From contig OV884012.1 of NCBI GenBank assembly GCA_930367205.1, positions 150,675,405 to 150,739,404 on the forward strand: 64,000 nucleotides of DNA, given 5' to 3'. Within the stretch, counting starts at the first letter, position 1. Each line of letters starts with the position of its first letter. The stretch is from Acanthosoma haemorrhoidale. Lineage: Eukaryota; Arthropoda; Insecta; Hemiptera; Acanthosomatidae. The notes below the pieces were generated by a model that worked only from the letters and a program-made list of their open reading frames with translations, was not told the DNA's origin and did no database searches. Shown piece after piece: positions 45,640 to 57,145 of this stretch. Position numbers and translations under genes: made by a program.

Positions 45640-45930
45640 TTTATATAAGATATAAATTCAAATTTAGATAAGTCGACAAAGCATGAAAATACAGCAAGTA
45701 CATTAGACTTTTACATCTACAGTTTTGTAATGACTCAGAACAAGTAGAAAGGGCTTGAGCAGAACTGTATACCTGCCTCGTGACTTCATGGAAGTCACTG
45801 ATGGTTCCTGTTATTTTTAAGTAAGCAACCGCGTCCCTCCAAGACCTCAAGTGTTTCGATTGTACTTCATAATAAAGATTTTCTTTCTTTTCTTTTAAAA
45901 GACTCTCCTCTACAAAAATTATTTAACTTA
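45640..45930 (+). mobile_element. Non-LTR 3' region, family 3, copy 2
   Basis: Shares GGGCTTGAGCAGAACTGTAT, CTCGTGACTTCATGGAAGTC, GGTTCCTGTTATTTTTAAGT and AGACTCTCCTCTACA with 50120-50410 and the minus strand of 32960-34010. It has a shorter middle than those copies. Confidence 0.7.
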
Positions 45931-46599
45931 TGATAACAATTTAGAGTTAGTTCCTGTTCGTTTGTTCAAGTAAACACTAAGAAGGGCTTTCATAGCTCTC
46001 ATACACTAAGAAGGGGTAGTGTAGTGGTTACCATATCTGCTTTGTTGCCGAACCCTTGAGGAAGGTTAGGGGGCCAAAAAGGAGAGGCTGCACTTTTAAT
46101 TAAACAGGGGAATATGCCGATTATGAGTTTGTTAACATGCAATACAGATGGATTTTTGTTTATTTATTTCATCTGTTAATATATATATTTGTAAATCAAT
46201 AATTCTAAGATAGTATGCAAAATCTAGAGCAGTATAAGTATATTAAATAGAACCAAGAAGCCTATAACCAAAAATAATAGGTGATCTAAATAACGAATCC
46301 AGTAAGCTGAACGACCCGGACAAGGATCAGGATAATACATAGTTGTTGTGTACTTTGTCCATGTTTGGGTTCTCCTAGACACGTGTTTCAGATTTATCAT
46401 TCTTGGAAAAGCATTTCTCAGAATGGTTCGCTTTTTTAAAACATAAAATAAAACTCCGTAAACAATTATGGGATTTGTGAATATGGGTTTGTGGGTACAT
46501 ATAATAAAACATGTCATAGGTGACAGAATGACCACGAGTCATTGTTTTCCAACTACTCTAGAGAGATAATGTAGCAGTTCTCAACACTCCAACACCTTT

Positions 46600-47010
46600 G
46601 TGAGGCTTTTCTCAGTCCAGCTTTTTTCCGTAGGTAAGTGCACTGTCAGTTCTAATTAAACTGTACCTTTCCATTTGGTTTCAATGATACAATTGCATTT
46701 TACCACCTTACCGATGGAGTGGTTATGCATTCTGAAATCATCACCGGAGGCAATTGACCTGCGAATTGCACAATCTGCTTGGCATTACGAGTATGCACAA
46801 TATTACAGTTCGGAATGCACTGTGCAAATTAATACAGTTCCATTAGGCCGACTGACTTACTTTAATCCGGCTTAGCCCAAGCCTGAGCTCCTGCCGATTA
46901 GAAGTAGTCCGAAGGCTGGCGGGGACATGCTGTGCTAATGGCACTCTTTAATTCCTCATTTAGCTCCTCTCTAAACAGGGATTAACTATTTCCAGCTCTC
47001 AGGCCCTCTA
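46600..47010. promoter_or_regulatory. Candidate conserved noncoding element
   Basis: A roughly 400-bp block that is less AT-rich, free of recognised repeats, not coding (66-codon frame only by chance) and dense in homeodomain-like TAATTA/CAATTG cores and palindromic blocks. This is compositional evidence only. Confidence 0.25.
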
Positions 47011-47199
47011 TCGATCTCTTCTCCGCCACTGCTAGAATTTCCTATGAATACCTCATAAATAAATCTAATTGAATAATCGATTAGTAGTTTCGTATCAATC
47101 TTTGTATCTAAAATATGTTTATTTAATTTTTACCGATTAAAAATGAGTTAAATTTGATGTGACATGGGAACTCTATGAAAATTGAATCATAAGCTTCAG

Positions 47200-47211
47200 A
47201 AGACACTAGTG

Positions 47212-47282
<71 letters not shown>

Positions 47283-47815
47283 TGCAGCTGCAATGATGTT
47301 TCAAGATTTGGCCTTCTCATTTATGAAAACCTCTTCATCTCTCTTCCTAACCTCGCTATGTTTTAGTCTGGCCTTGTCAGACCCCACACCTTCCTAGTGG
47401 GATTCTCTGCCTTCGTCTCGCTTAAACTAGCACCTCCTTGGAAGAGATCTGTTCCTGGCGGATGGCGGTCTCCTGGGGCCCTACAAACTTTACCTAGTAG
47501 CGTCTCCCCCAGTCATCCAGTCTGCCTCTCTCCAATTCACACTCGCCTTTGGGATCCGGACGGGTTTCACCTACCCTGAGATAACGAGTATGAATTCTTG
47601 GTCATTCCAAGACCACATAAACTACCTATAATATCTACCCTATACCTCTTCTACTGAACATAGTGCACTTTCGAGGCACATACCTATCAGATATGGAGTC
47701 AGGTAGCTCAGTAATAAAACTCGTCATGAAGCAATCGTCCAGGACATAGTCTATTCAATTCTCACTTCGTCACTAGGGCTAGTGTAACTAGACACCCCCT
47801 CGTGGCGACCTGACA
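47200..47815 (-). mobile_element. Damaged solo LTR, family L, copy 4
   Basis: On the minus strand it starts TGTCAGGTCGCCACGAGGGG and follows copies 2 and 3 through CTAGCCCTAGTGACGAAGTG, the CCTCGAAAGTGCACTATGTT block and GTGTGGGGTCTGACAAGGCC. It extends to about 47285, where an (AG)n tract replaces the rest. TTCAG occurs at 47816-47820 and 47195-47199, which would bracket the damaged element as a target duplication if the microsatellite grew inside it. Confidence 0.72.
47215..47278. repeat. (AG)32 microsatellite
   Basis: An uninterrupted AG/CT dinucleotide run of about 64 bases, giving Arg-Glu and Leu-Ser pseudo-frames on the two strands. Confidence 0.97.
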
Positions 47816-47820
47816 TTCAG

Positions 47821-49280
47821 GATCCGAGATGGCTTATAATAAAATGAAGTGGTGAAGAAAAATTTTTTTTTTTTTCAATCACTAAGAAGTGGTATTTAGT
47901 AAACTCCTCTAAGACGTGTTCCACTAATGAGACTAAACTGGTGAAACGTGGTTAGCTGTATTTGAGATCATTGCTCCACTACCTGGGATAATAAGACGGG
48001 CTCACAAAGGACCCACCCTTTATTGCACTCAAGAGGCTGGAATAAAGGAAGGAAATGGAGGAGAAGTAAGGACAATTGTAGGAATAGAGGAAGAGAGGCA
48101 GTCGTTCACTGGAGGCTGCGGACATGTTGAGTGGTAGCTGTGGGGTAGCAGCAGGGGAGGCTCTTAGCCGGCCCACTTTAACTTGTTAATAAATATCCGA
48201 AAGCTGGGGCTGTCCATATTCGTTGGGGCTTCAGGGGGCCCTTCTTCACTGGCTTGTAGGGGAGCGATCCGGCCCTCTCCACCAATTCTAGAGCATTGGG
48301 TTTATATGGTGGCCATTGGTCGATGTTTATCTATTTAATTCACACAGAAGTATTCATAGGTTAAATCGACACATGGGAAACAGAAGGTGGTTTGGACAGA
48401 TACGTGATAAGATGGGCATGTAAAGTGTTCATAATATGATCCCATGAAATTTTAAAAGTATATTACAGGTTTTCGGTACACGTTCCAATTTTTTTAATTT
48501 GGAAGTATTAAAGCTCTGATAATTTTGCTTATCGTCAAGAAAAAATTAAAGGCAGTATAACAAAAAATATTTAAAAAAATAATAGGTTAGGAACCAAACA
48601 TAAAACCGCCCTTTCCGTATCACTCAAATATCAATAGTTTGGCTATTTTTAATAAACTTCTTAATAGTGATTTAAAGTGGTGGTTTTAATAGTACCTTGC
48701 CAGAAGTCCAACAATTATCTGATTAATGTTTGGATCATTGGAGCAGCGTATTTCAGGTAGTCTATCCTTTTTTATTTCGTTCACACAGTTATTGAACAAA
48801 TGTTAAAAATAATTAACAATTTATTTAAGGAAATTTACATAAGTGAAATAACAGAATAATAAAGAAATGTTTCTTGTATGTTGAAAGAAAGTAAGAAAAT
48901 CTATCAGTCAAAAGACGATTATTGATTGTATATTTAGACACAATTGGCCAAGCTCTTGAAACTACGCAGTAATTGACTGATTAATGACCACTACTGAGAC
49001 ATTTATATATTTTTTTTTTCGCTGAGACATGAAGCGGAACAAAATCCCACGTCCTTAACTTATGCACAAAACAGGAAACAGTCTTAAATGATGGTATTTT
49101 TAACATCCTAGTCTCTATGGCACATTCTTCAGAACGTTCATTTAATACTCGTAAATATATATTGATAATATATTATTTGTTATGTATATATATATTTAAG
49201 TAAAAAGTTTATTTTACAGTGCTTGTTCTTTTTACACTCATAACCTCAAAGAGTTATTTCTATTGAATTTTTAGTTACTT
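47821..49280. other. Intergenic, nothing recognised
   Basis: 47980-48310 is GC-richer and may be part of an unclassified repeat. The remainder is AT-rich. Confidence 0.4.
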
Positions 49281-49289
49281 AGGAGAAAA

Positions 49290-49680
49290 TCCCCAAGAAC
49301 CCAGTGTTACAACAGTTCTTAGATTCACATCCCTGCAGACGACATTGTATTCTCTACACTCTAAAACTTTTCAGCGGACTCTGGGCAATCCCATTTGTGT
49401 AGGCTTTACCATCCTCTCATCCCCTCCATCCGCCAATTTTCTATTTTTAAATGGCTCACACCGAAGTTGAAATCCCCCAGAGTGATATGACGGGAAATGT
49501 AATCCCATGTTCGTGAGATGGACTGCCTCCATTTACCCCTTTATCCCAGCACTAATCCCCGGAACAAATATTTGCCACAACACAAATCCCACCGACCACG
49601 GCCCGCTTTGAATCGCTGCTGCTTTAAAACGTCATTCCATTCGCCAATCCGACTGCTACTCAATGGCTTCTCTTTGGTTG
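49290..49680. promoter_or_regulatory. Candidate conserved noncoding element
   Basis: Less AT-rich block with no repeat resemblance and several blocks such as GGGAAATGTAATCCCATG (an inverted pair around AATGTAA), CTAATCCCC and TTTATCCCAG. K50 homeodomain-like TAATCC cores occur more than once (49510, 49552). Compositional evidence only. Confidence 0.25.
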
Positions 49681-50119
49681 CTAAGTGGGGCTGGTCATAG
49701 CCAACATATCTTGTTTTTACAGAAAAATTCTGCTAAACCAAGCAAAAAAATAAATTTCAGAAGATCTTTTTCTAATTATGCGACAATAGGTTGCGACAGT
49801 GCATCATTAGACTATACAAATAGAACTAAAATTGATAATAAAATTAGATATAACTGCAGCTAAGATCGAGCTGTATACCAGAAACCCAGGTTTTTTATTA
49901 TTTAAAAATCACTTTTCAGAGCTTCTTCACCTCTGTACCAGAGGTAGACTAATTTTCAAAAACGATTTGTGAGCAATTTTTTTGAGTTTATCTCCTCATA
50001 AACACTCCTCCCCTCTATTTTTCAAAAATACTCTTAATTTAGTTTCCAAAATGATCTTTGAACGTTTTTTCCAAAATCATGGTTTTGTTCCATCAAGATC
50101 TACAGTTTTATAATGCTAA

Positions 50120-50415
50120 GAATATTATAATGCTAAAAGTAGAAGGGGTTTGAGCAGAACTGTATACCTGCCTCGTGACTTCATGGAAGTCACTGATGGT
50201 TCCTGTTATTTTTAAGTAAGCAACAACCCTTACTTCCCTTACTCCCTACTTCCCAGACTCTTATCCTTTTCTTATACATATATGTATCAGCTTTAGCACA
50301 TGAACCCACTTGTGCCTAGACCTTCCATCCAGTATGTAGTAACGTAACTATCAATATTTGTATGATTAATAATTTTCTTTTAAAAGACTCTCCTCTACGA
50401 AGAATATTTAACTTA
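50120..50415 (+). mobile_element. Non-LTR 3' region, family 3, copy 3
   Basis: Contains GGGTTTGAGCAGAACTGTAT, the GACTTCATGGAAGTCACTGA block, TTATCCTTTTCTTATACATA, CCATCCAGTATGTAGTAACG and AGACTCTCCTCTACGAAGAA. It shows what the uninterrupted target of the 33073-33568 insertion looks like. Confidence 0.75.
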
Positions 50416-51289
50416 TGAGATTTTTCGTACGTAGTGTAGCTTTTAGGCTGATCTAAAAACCCTTTTAAAAATATTATTGTGTATGAGAATAATGGTTCAA
50501 AAATTCACTAGTAGCACTAAATCTACTACTAAATTGCTATTGTCAAGAATGGATTGTAATTGTTGTTGGAAATAAGTTCGGTATAGCAGAGGGCGTTGAC
50601 ATGGCATAACTGTTTAAAGCAATTAACAGCTGAGGAGAACACAATTAACGGTCCCAATCTCTATATCTTTGGCCGAAATATTAATCATCTTACTGATAAT
50701 AATTTGAATGCGATTATAAATTTTGGCAGTTTTATCTTTTTCATTGTCAGTGATTCGTCTCCAAAACTTTTTAGATTAGTAGTAGGAGTAGATTATCATG
50801 GTTATAGATATCGAGAATGGTTCATACGCCACCTCAGTTGTTACGATTCGACATGTATATCCTAGAGGCCATTGCCATGGGGTTACATGCCATAACTAAT
50901 AATTATTGAAATGTTGTCAATAATCAATTCAGGGTTCTCGGTTTAATTATTAGCTAATTAATCAACTCATCATGATAAATTATTGAAATTTTAAAAGCAA
51001 TTTTATGCTTCTTCGAATTTTAAAGTGCATCAGAGCCCTTTCGACAAGATGCTAACAATATAGAGCTGTAATAAATCTCATCTTCAGACTGTGAAGCATG
51101 GTAATATTGTCTTTTTAGAATTCAAACATTGAACGTATCCATATATTTTTGAAAGGTCAACTCTTAAAATGGAGAGTCAGTTTTGGCCTTGAATGAAATT
51201 ATTTTCGCTATCGTGCATCAAAGTTTTATACAAGCCCCTACCGTTGATTTGATTTAGCTCAGTTTAAAAAATTGAACCTTCTTAATAAT

Positions 51290-51660
51290 TAGCGTTTCCA
51301 GGGAATAATTGAACACCCCCCCCCCCACCGGGACGAAAAACCTTTTATATAAACTATGGCCATAAATTATTTATAAAGGGAAGAAATAAACAAGAGAGGC
51401 CCGCTTTATAGTGCCATAATGGCCAGTGTATAGCCACAGGATGAAATAGATAAATTGATAAAGTTATAATTTCGGCGGGGAGGCCACTAACAAGATTGGT
51501 CGGTAATTACCGGGATAAATCGACCACAGAAGAAGTTAATGCCCACTAATGGCACTCTATCATCTTTTATTAAAGGCTGAGGCAATAGAATATCCTCTGT
51601 GCTCTATTGCTGCGAGGTTCTATACCAATATGCATTTCTTTTATTTAACAGGCAATGATT
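51290..51660. promoter_or_regulatory. Candidate conserved noncoding element, Hox/Cdx-like sites
   Basis: Holds repeated TTTATA/CATAAA/TTTATT cores, TAATTA-type sites, a GGTAATTACCGG palindrome and two separated AATGGC.C blocks. No coding or repeat resemblance apart from a poly(C) run at 51317. A cluster of this kind fits an enhancer, but this is inference from motifs. Confidence 0.3.
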
Positions 51661-51769
51661 TTATTACAGTTCTTACAATAAGGCTCCTCGAGCGAGTCTT
51701 GAAATGAAAAAAAAAAAACAATCTAGGTTCTGGGATACAGTCCCAGCATAGCAAAAATGTTATTTAATA

Positions 51770-52590
51770 TATGGCGAGAGCTAGTTCGGTGCTACTAGGC
51801 TTCCATCAAGACAAACGGCTGACCTGGAACCCACACACGAGGCTAAAGAGACAAGAACTAAACAGACGCTTCGGACAACTGTACAGACTACTTCAAAGGA
51901 CATCCTATCTCTCAATAGAAAATATATTACTAATCTACAAAGTTATACTTAAGCCAATATGGACATACGGAATAGAGCTATGGAGGACAACATAAAGTCA
52001 AACATAAAGCGTATCCACTCCTTTCAATCAAAAGTCCTGAGTACAATAGTAAATGCCCCTTATTACGTCAGCAACAAAACCCTTCATAACGATCTTAATA
52101 TACCTTATTTTCTTGAACTCGTCCCTTCCATAGTAACCTATCCAACCACCCTAATTCTGTAGCACAGTCATTGCACTGCACAACTCGTACCTATAATCGT
52201 CCTCGGAGACTGAAACTGCAGTGGCCTCGTGACCTGTTATAAATCCGTAACAATGGAAGTCCTGGCAATGACCGGTTTCTCCAATCATGTCCTGAGCGTA
52301 TGTGGCTCTCGCGCTCTTCACCAGCCTCAACTGGTTCGTATTGAGTGACGCGGCTGATAGAGGAGTTTGGGTGACTTCGCAAGACTCCGCTTCCTCCTTC
52401 ACATGCGAGGGAGGTGACAACCATGTGAATTTGGGAGGTCTCTGGGCTGTTTGTAAATATTGTATGAATGAGCGAGTGAATGAAAATTGTAAATATGGTA
52501 TGAATGAAAACATTTATCACAATTGCTTATTACCCTGAGGCTGGTTGTAATTTTATCATAATAAAATTGTTGTTAAATATAATATAGGGT
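51770..52590 (+). mobile_element. Family 1 non-LTR copy, longest in window
   Basis: Covers a later RT segment (LGFHQDKRLTWNPH, LKRQELNRRFGQLYRLLQR, KPIWTYGIELW), a frameshift, then NKTLHNDLNIPYFLE, a small deletion, and the full 3' untranslated region ending GGCTGGTTGTAATTTTATCA and TAATAAAATTG. The strongly supported 3' untranslated region is about 400 bp; open frames on its opposite strand are shadows. 5' truncated. Confidence 0.85.
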
Positions 52591-52599
52591 GACGGTTCT

Positions 52600-54600
52600 A
52601 AATAAACTAATGCGTGTTTTAAGATTCACCAACTTCTGCATTATTTGTTAGTAAGCACTAAAATTAACACAAACAAAAAAACTAAAATTAACTATTGTAG
52701 GTAGAAGGTAGGTCAAGGAGTATGATGGAGAATTATTGGATAGGATATGGTAGAGGAATGCCCCGATGGAGTATTGCCGTCCAGTGGAGGACAACGGCCA
52801 TTCTGATTCAGCACAGCGATGTGAAATGCGGTAGCCTCTCGGTATCTCGAATACGAATTGAATGTAGCAGTTCACGAGACGTTTTAACTATTCATTGAGA
52901 TTCTGCGTGTAAAAAGGATAACGGGTCGACGCAGAAGGAGTTGCCGGTTGTGGTTGATTAGTTTCAATGTTAATTTGTAGTATATGCGTAATCCAAATTA
53001 CCATCCATGGTATCCATGTTGAATAGGGGTCGATAAAACAAATAGGTAAAAATTCTTTTTTTTGATACTCTAGTTCTAACTTTTCCCGACTTTTGCATTT
53101 GTAATTGGTTTTTAGATATTGTTTTATCCATGGAAAAATCAACTCTCTCGGCTGAATTTTTGAAATTCAATAAACCTTATTTCAAAATTTCCTATGATCT
53201 ATTCTCACAGCAGGAGAGCTTAGTAATGTTAGTTTGTAAGTTAACTCTTGATTATTGAAGTTGAGCCTCTTCCAAGTGTACCAACAAAATGAATTTTTCA
53301 TCCCTAAAAGAAATTTCTGATTGGAACATTGAATTAAGGGGTACTTATATAATGTAGGTGTCTATCTATAGCATGAAATCAATATGATTTGAACAACAAG
53401 AGTTTATAGGCCTGGTAGTACCAACAATCTTCAGTCCCCATCTATCACCATGGTTATTACCTTTTCAATTTTATTTCGGTTTTAGCTAATTTTTATTTAA
53501 GTAGGTTTCATTTTCTCTGACGAGGTTGAATGGAGCTCTACTATTTCCCTCTAAGAAAATCCTTAAGGCGTTGAATATCAGGTCTGAATCAGGGTTAAAA
53601 CAGATAAGCAGACGCAAGATAGCACATGAAGAAATGAGGATGTTTAAGGTGTCCTATTAATCCAGAAAGACTACATAATCTATAGCACGTGACTTTTAGC
53701 TCATGAATAGATGGATCAAGAGAGGAGGAAAGTGGGGCTAAAAACTTGTGAAGACTCTTTGAGACTTTTGAGCAATGAAAAGATAAACTAAACCTCATCT
53801 AATGTGCTTTGTGAGAGGGCTCAGAGAATAAAATGCAACTTTTTGATTCGGCCTTTTACTCCTAATGGGGCTACTTAATGGGACTCCATTTATTTTTATT
53901 TCGCTCATTAATTATTAAGCCGTTAAGTGCTTTACTCGCTATTGCATTTGTATAAAGTGATGCTTCGATATTATTGACAGACTTATATTTAGCTTAGTAA
54001 TTAGGATAATTTTCGTTGAATGAAGTTCTATAAAATAATCACTAAGATTTACAAGATCTAATAACATGACCTAGCAATCCTATTGTAAGTACGTAAAAAC
54101 CTAGCTGTTGGAGCGCGGTATAGATCCCACAACCTCAATAAAATAATAGTTGATCAACAAGCAGTACACTATACTACATCCGGGTAAAAATGAGCTGTCG
54201 TGGTACATATTTATAAATGTTCCTGTAATAAAAAGCTGGATGTATTGTAAATGATGTATCTGTGGGTCAATATACAGGAGAGCTCCGGGCCACGACCTTT
54301 GCACTGACATCCATCAGCCGAGATGGATATAATGGTCTACCTCTCCCTGATTTTTTTTTAGGTCGGCTTTTTCCCCCCCCCCCATTGAAGTCCTCTCCGT
54401 TTTCAAATCTGAAACCCATTGGGTGTTTTTTTTTTTTTTCATTTACTGAGAGTCACCGAAGTTGTGACGAGTATAAATCAATATAAGGGGTGACAGTAGA
54501 GACTGTACACTGGACCACTATTTAAGAGGTTTACAGTTGCAACGGAAAATGATAAAACGACTATTTTCCTTTATTATATAATATGACCTTTGTATTTCTT
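52600..54600. other. Intergenic, nothing firmly recognised
   Basis: A 75-codon minus-strand frame at 52648-52875 has no recognisable domain. 53830-53960 has a run of homeodomain-like cores (TTAATTATTAAG, TTAAGTG). 54110-54190 resembles a tRNA-derived sequence on the minus strand but is too weak to call. Confidence 0.35.
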
Positions 54601-54624
54601 AGGATTATTTATTACCATACCTTA

Positions 54625-54748
54625 TTCGTCAGCAACAAAACCCTTCATAATGATCTTAATATACCTTACATTCTTGAACACATCCCTTCCAAGTTCATTA
54701 AATTCCATAGTAACCTTTCCAACATCGCTAATCCCCTAGCACAGTCAG
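54625..54748 (+). mobile_element. Family 1 internal fragment between near-identical 19-mers
   Basis: Encodes only NKTLHNDLNIPYILEHIPSK and KFHSNLSN. Flanked by TATTTATTACCATACCTTA (54606-54624) and TATTTATTACTATACTTTT (54749-54767), which match at 16 of 19 positions. The copy lacks the family 3' end, unusual for target-primed insertion. Confidence 0.7.
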
Positions 54749-55329
54749 TATTTATTACTATACTTTTATCAACATCAACGGCATTCATACATTTTTCTAA
54801 TTATTTATTTTGTTTGCTTATTTTTTTACGCTGCTAATTCCTATTCGTTATTTTTTCTGTCCCGTGTGAACATCAATAAACAAGCTGCTTGAAATTTAAA
54901 TTTTTACTTTTGGTTGATTGTTTAAATTTTTAAATAAGTTTCATATAATTTTTAATTATTCATAAAGAAGATACACATATTTTTTAAAAAAGTTACCACG
55001 TTTTAATTTCAAGACTTCGGACTAGACAAGGAATCACTCATATAGCTTGAACAATCACTGATTAGTTACATAGACACTATAAGCCTGAAGAAAATGATGA
55101 AAATTATCGAAAACTTCATAAATAAAAATATGTAGAGGAAGATTAAATTTTTTTAATGAAACTAAAAAAGTAAAATAAATAAGTAATGGTGGAATACAAT
55201 AGACTTCAAATAATGTAAGAAATCTAAATTTCTATGAGAAGAAGAGATTTCTTAAGTAGCAGCGTTGATTATTTACATCACCTTAATTGTCATAAACAAT
55301 CTTATAATTATCAGCTTAGAGTGATCATT

Positions 55330-55870
55330 GTTTTTTGTTTTTTTTTTTGTTTTTTTTTTCATATCCCCTTGTTACAAAATTATTATTGAATTCGATATAG
55401 ATTCTACAAATGAATCTATTAACAAAAGGTCATTATATTTCCTGTAGCTTGGCTAAATTTTATAAAATTTCTGACTATCCTAAATTGCGATTTGCGCTTG
55501 TACAAAAATATAATGATGTACATTATACATTAATTGACTGAAATTAATAAAAGGCATGGGGCTCCCTTTATTTATCACAGACTTAAAACTAACTTACATC
55601 TAACAATAAAAACTTAAAATAAATCTTAACCTAATTTTCACCGACAGTCTGTTGCCATCGATGCGGGAGGGGTGGCGGGGTCATTGTGTAAAACACTGGG
55701 TTGGGTAGGTGCTGTGACGAGTCAAAAAACTTCGGCGGAGGAACTCACCCACCGATGGCACACCAAGCAACGGGTGCAGGTCGGCATTTGTTAACCTCTC
55801 CAGAGAGGTAAGAGAGATCATTGAAGCTTTCCCATTCGTTTTTGTGAGAAACTCAGGATATGTTCACCGG
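55330..55870 (-). mobile_element. Jockey-like non-LTR, RT C-terminus and 3' end, family 2
   Basis: Minus strand: ERLTNADLHPLLGVPSVGEF precedes the 3' untranslated region with the GATGGCAACAGACTGTCGGT block and a degraded first hairpin (GGGAGCCCCATGCC). Next come ATGTATAATGTACATCATTA, the second hairpin (TTTAGCCAAGCTACA, 55457-55443) and an A/C-rich tail after AACAAGGGGATATG. It matches 23660-24245. Confidence 0.78.
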
Positions 55871-56370
55871 GCAAAAAACAAAACACGACTTGATAAGGTT
55901 GACTTGAAACATATGAATAATTAAAAAGTAGTTAGTAGTTTCATGTTTCATAAAAATTCATGATGAAGATGTTTAATGTTTGGTGTCAAAGACTTTAAAT
56001 TTTACAGACTAATATAAAAATATAAAGCTATAATACTGCATAAGGTTAATACGCCCCCGATCCAAAAGTTAGACTATTATCTAACGGATGTGGGTGGATA
56101 TATAAATAGAGTATAGATATGAAATAGTGTTTTTACAACAACATTCGTGTCTGATCAGATTTTAATAAAACTAAACATATTCAATTGGATATTTCAACGC
56201 TTTATTACTGGGCATTGCTATATTTATTAAATCTAGATATGACTAATAGGCTGTCTATTCCTATCACCCCTGACCTGCTATCAATTGTTATTGAGGAATA
56301 TTCAGGTAACGAGAATTGAACTGGGTAGCCATTTCATGACAAAGACTCAGATCCTGAGAAGACAGTCATG

Positions 56371-56420
56371 ATGTTATCAGTACAATATATGTTATCAGTA
56401 CAATATATGTTATCAGTACT
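56371..56420. repeat. 18-bp tandem repeat, about 2.7 copies
   Basis: The unit ATGTTATCAGTACAATAT is repeated head to tail without visible differences until the last partial copy. Confidence 0.92.
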
Positions 56421-56740
56421 CTTTAACCCAATGGGTATGGAAACCACATTCCTGGCAAAATGTTGAAGAACCGCTCCAATACTATGTCAAATGTTAAACC
56501 GTACTTCGTTAACCGTAAAAGGTAATTCTTAGATACTCACAGAATATCATGTCTAACTCTATCAAGTGTTTTATTTAATAAATAAATAGAGAATTGTTAT
56601 CTGTTGACATTATAAAGAGTTTACTGAGGATTTATGAGCGAGAAAATGAGTACATGAGTCGTTGATTCCTGACATATATATTTGTTAAGATAAAATCCGT
56701 TTCTTGATGCTAGAAATACGTTATTGTATATTTTCCAGAA

Positions 56741-57145
56741 CCCTAATCCCCTGGCACAGTTATTGCACTGCACCACTCATCCCTATAATCCCCCTTGGAG
56801 ACTAAAATGGCAGTGACCTGCTATAAATGCGTAACAGTGGGAGTCCTGGCAATGGCCAGTTTCTCCAATCATGTCCTGAGCGTATGTGGCTCTCGCGCTA
56901 TTCGTCATCCTCCACTGGCTCGTATCCGGTGACGCGGCTGACGGAGGAGCTCCGCTTCTTCTCTCGCATGCGAGGGACGTGACAATCATGTGGATTTAGG
57001 AGGTCTCTGGGCTGTTTGTAAATACTGTATGAATGAGTGAGTGAATGAAAATTGTTAATATGGTATGAATAAGATCATTTATCACAATTACCTATTGCCC
57101 AATGAGGCAGATTGTAATTTTATCATAATAAAGCTGTTTAATAAT
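56741..57145 (+). mobile_element. Family 1 non-LTR 3' untranslated copy
   Basis: Starts at AACCCTAATCCCCTGGCACA, runs through GGGAGTCCTGGCAATGGCCA and CAATGAGGCAGATTGTAATT, and ends ATAATAAAGCTG with TTTAATAATAATAAAAA. The AAT-repeat tail suggests this family ends in a short simple repeat rather than poly(A). Confidence 0.8.

Noticed and set aside
46014..46075. tRNA-like text TAGTGTAGTGGTTACCATAT
   Set aside because: The A box-like segment looks good, but no B box and no acceptor stem follow; too weak for a tRNA or SINE call.
47123..47320. Leu-Ser and Arg-Glu repeat proteins
   Set aside because: Both come from translating the (AG)n microsatellite.
54109..54190. tRNA-like minus-strand segment GTAGTATAGTGTACTGC
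   Set aside because: The B box-like GGTTGTGGGATC lacks the required C and A positions, and stems do not pair.
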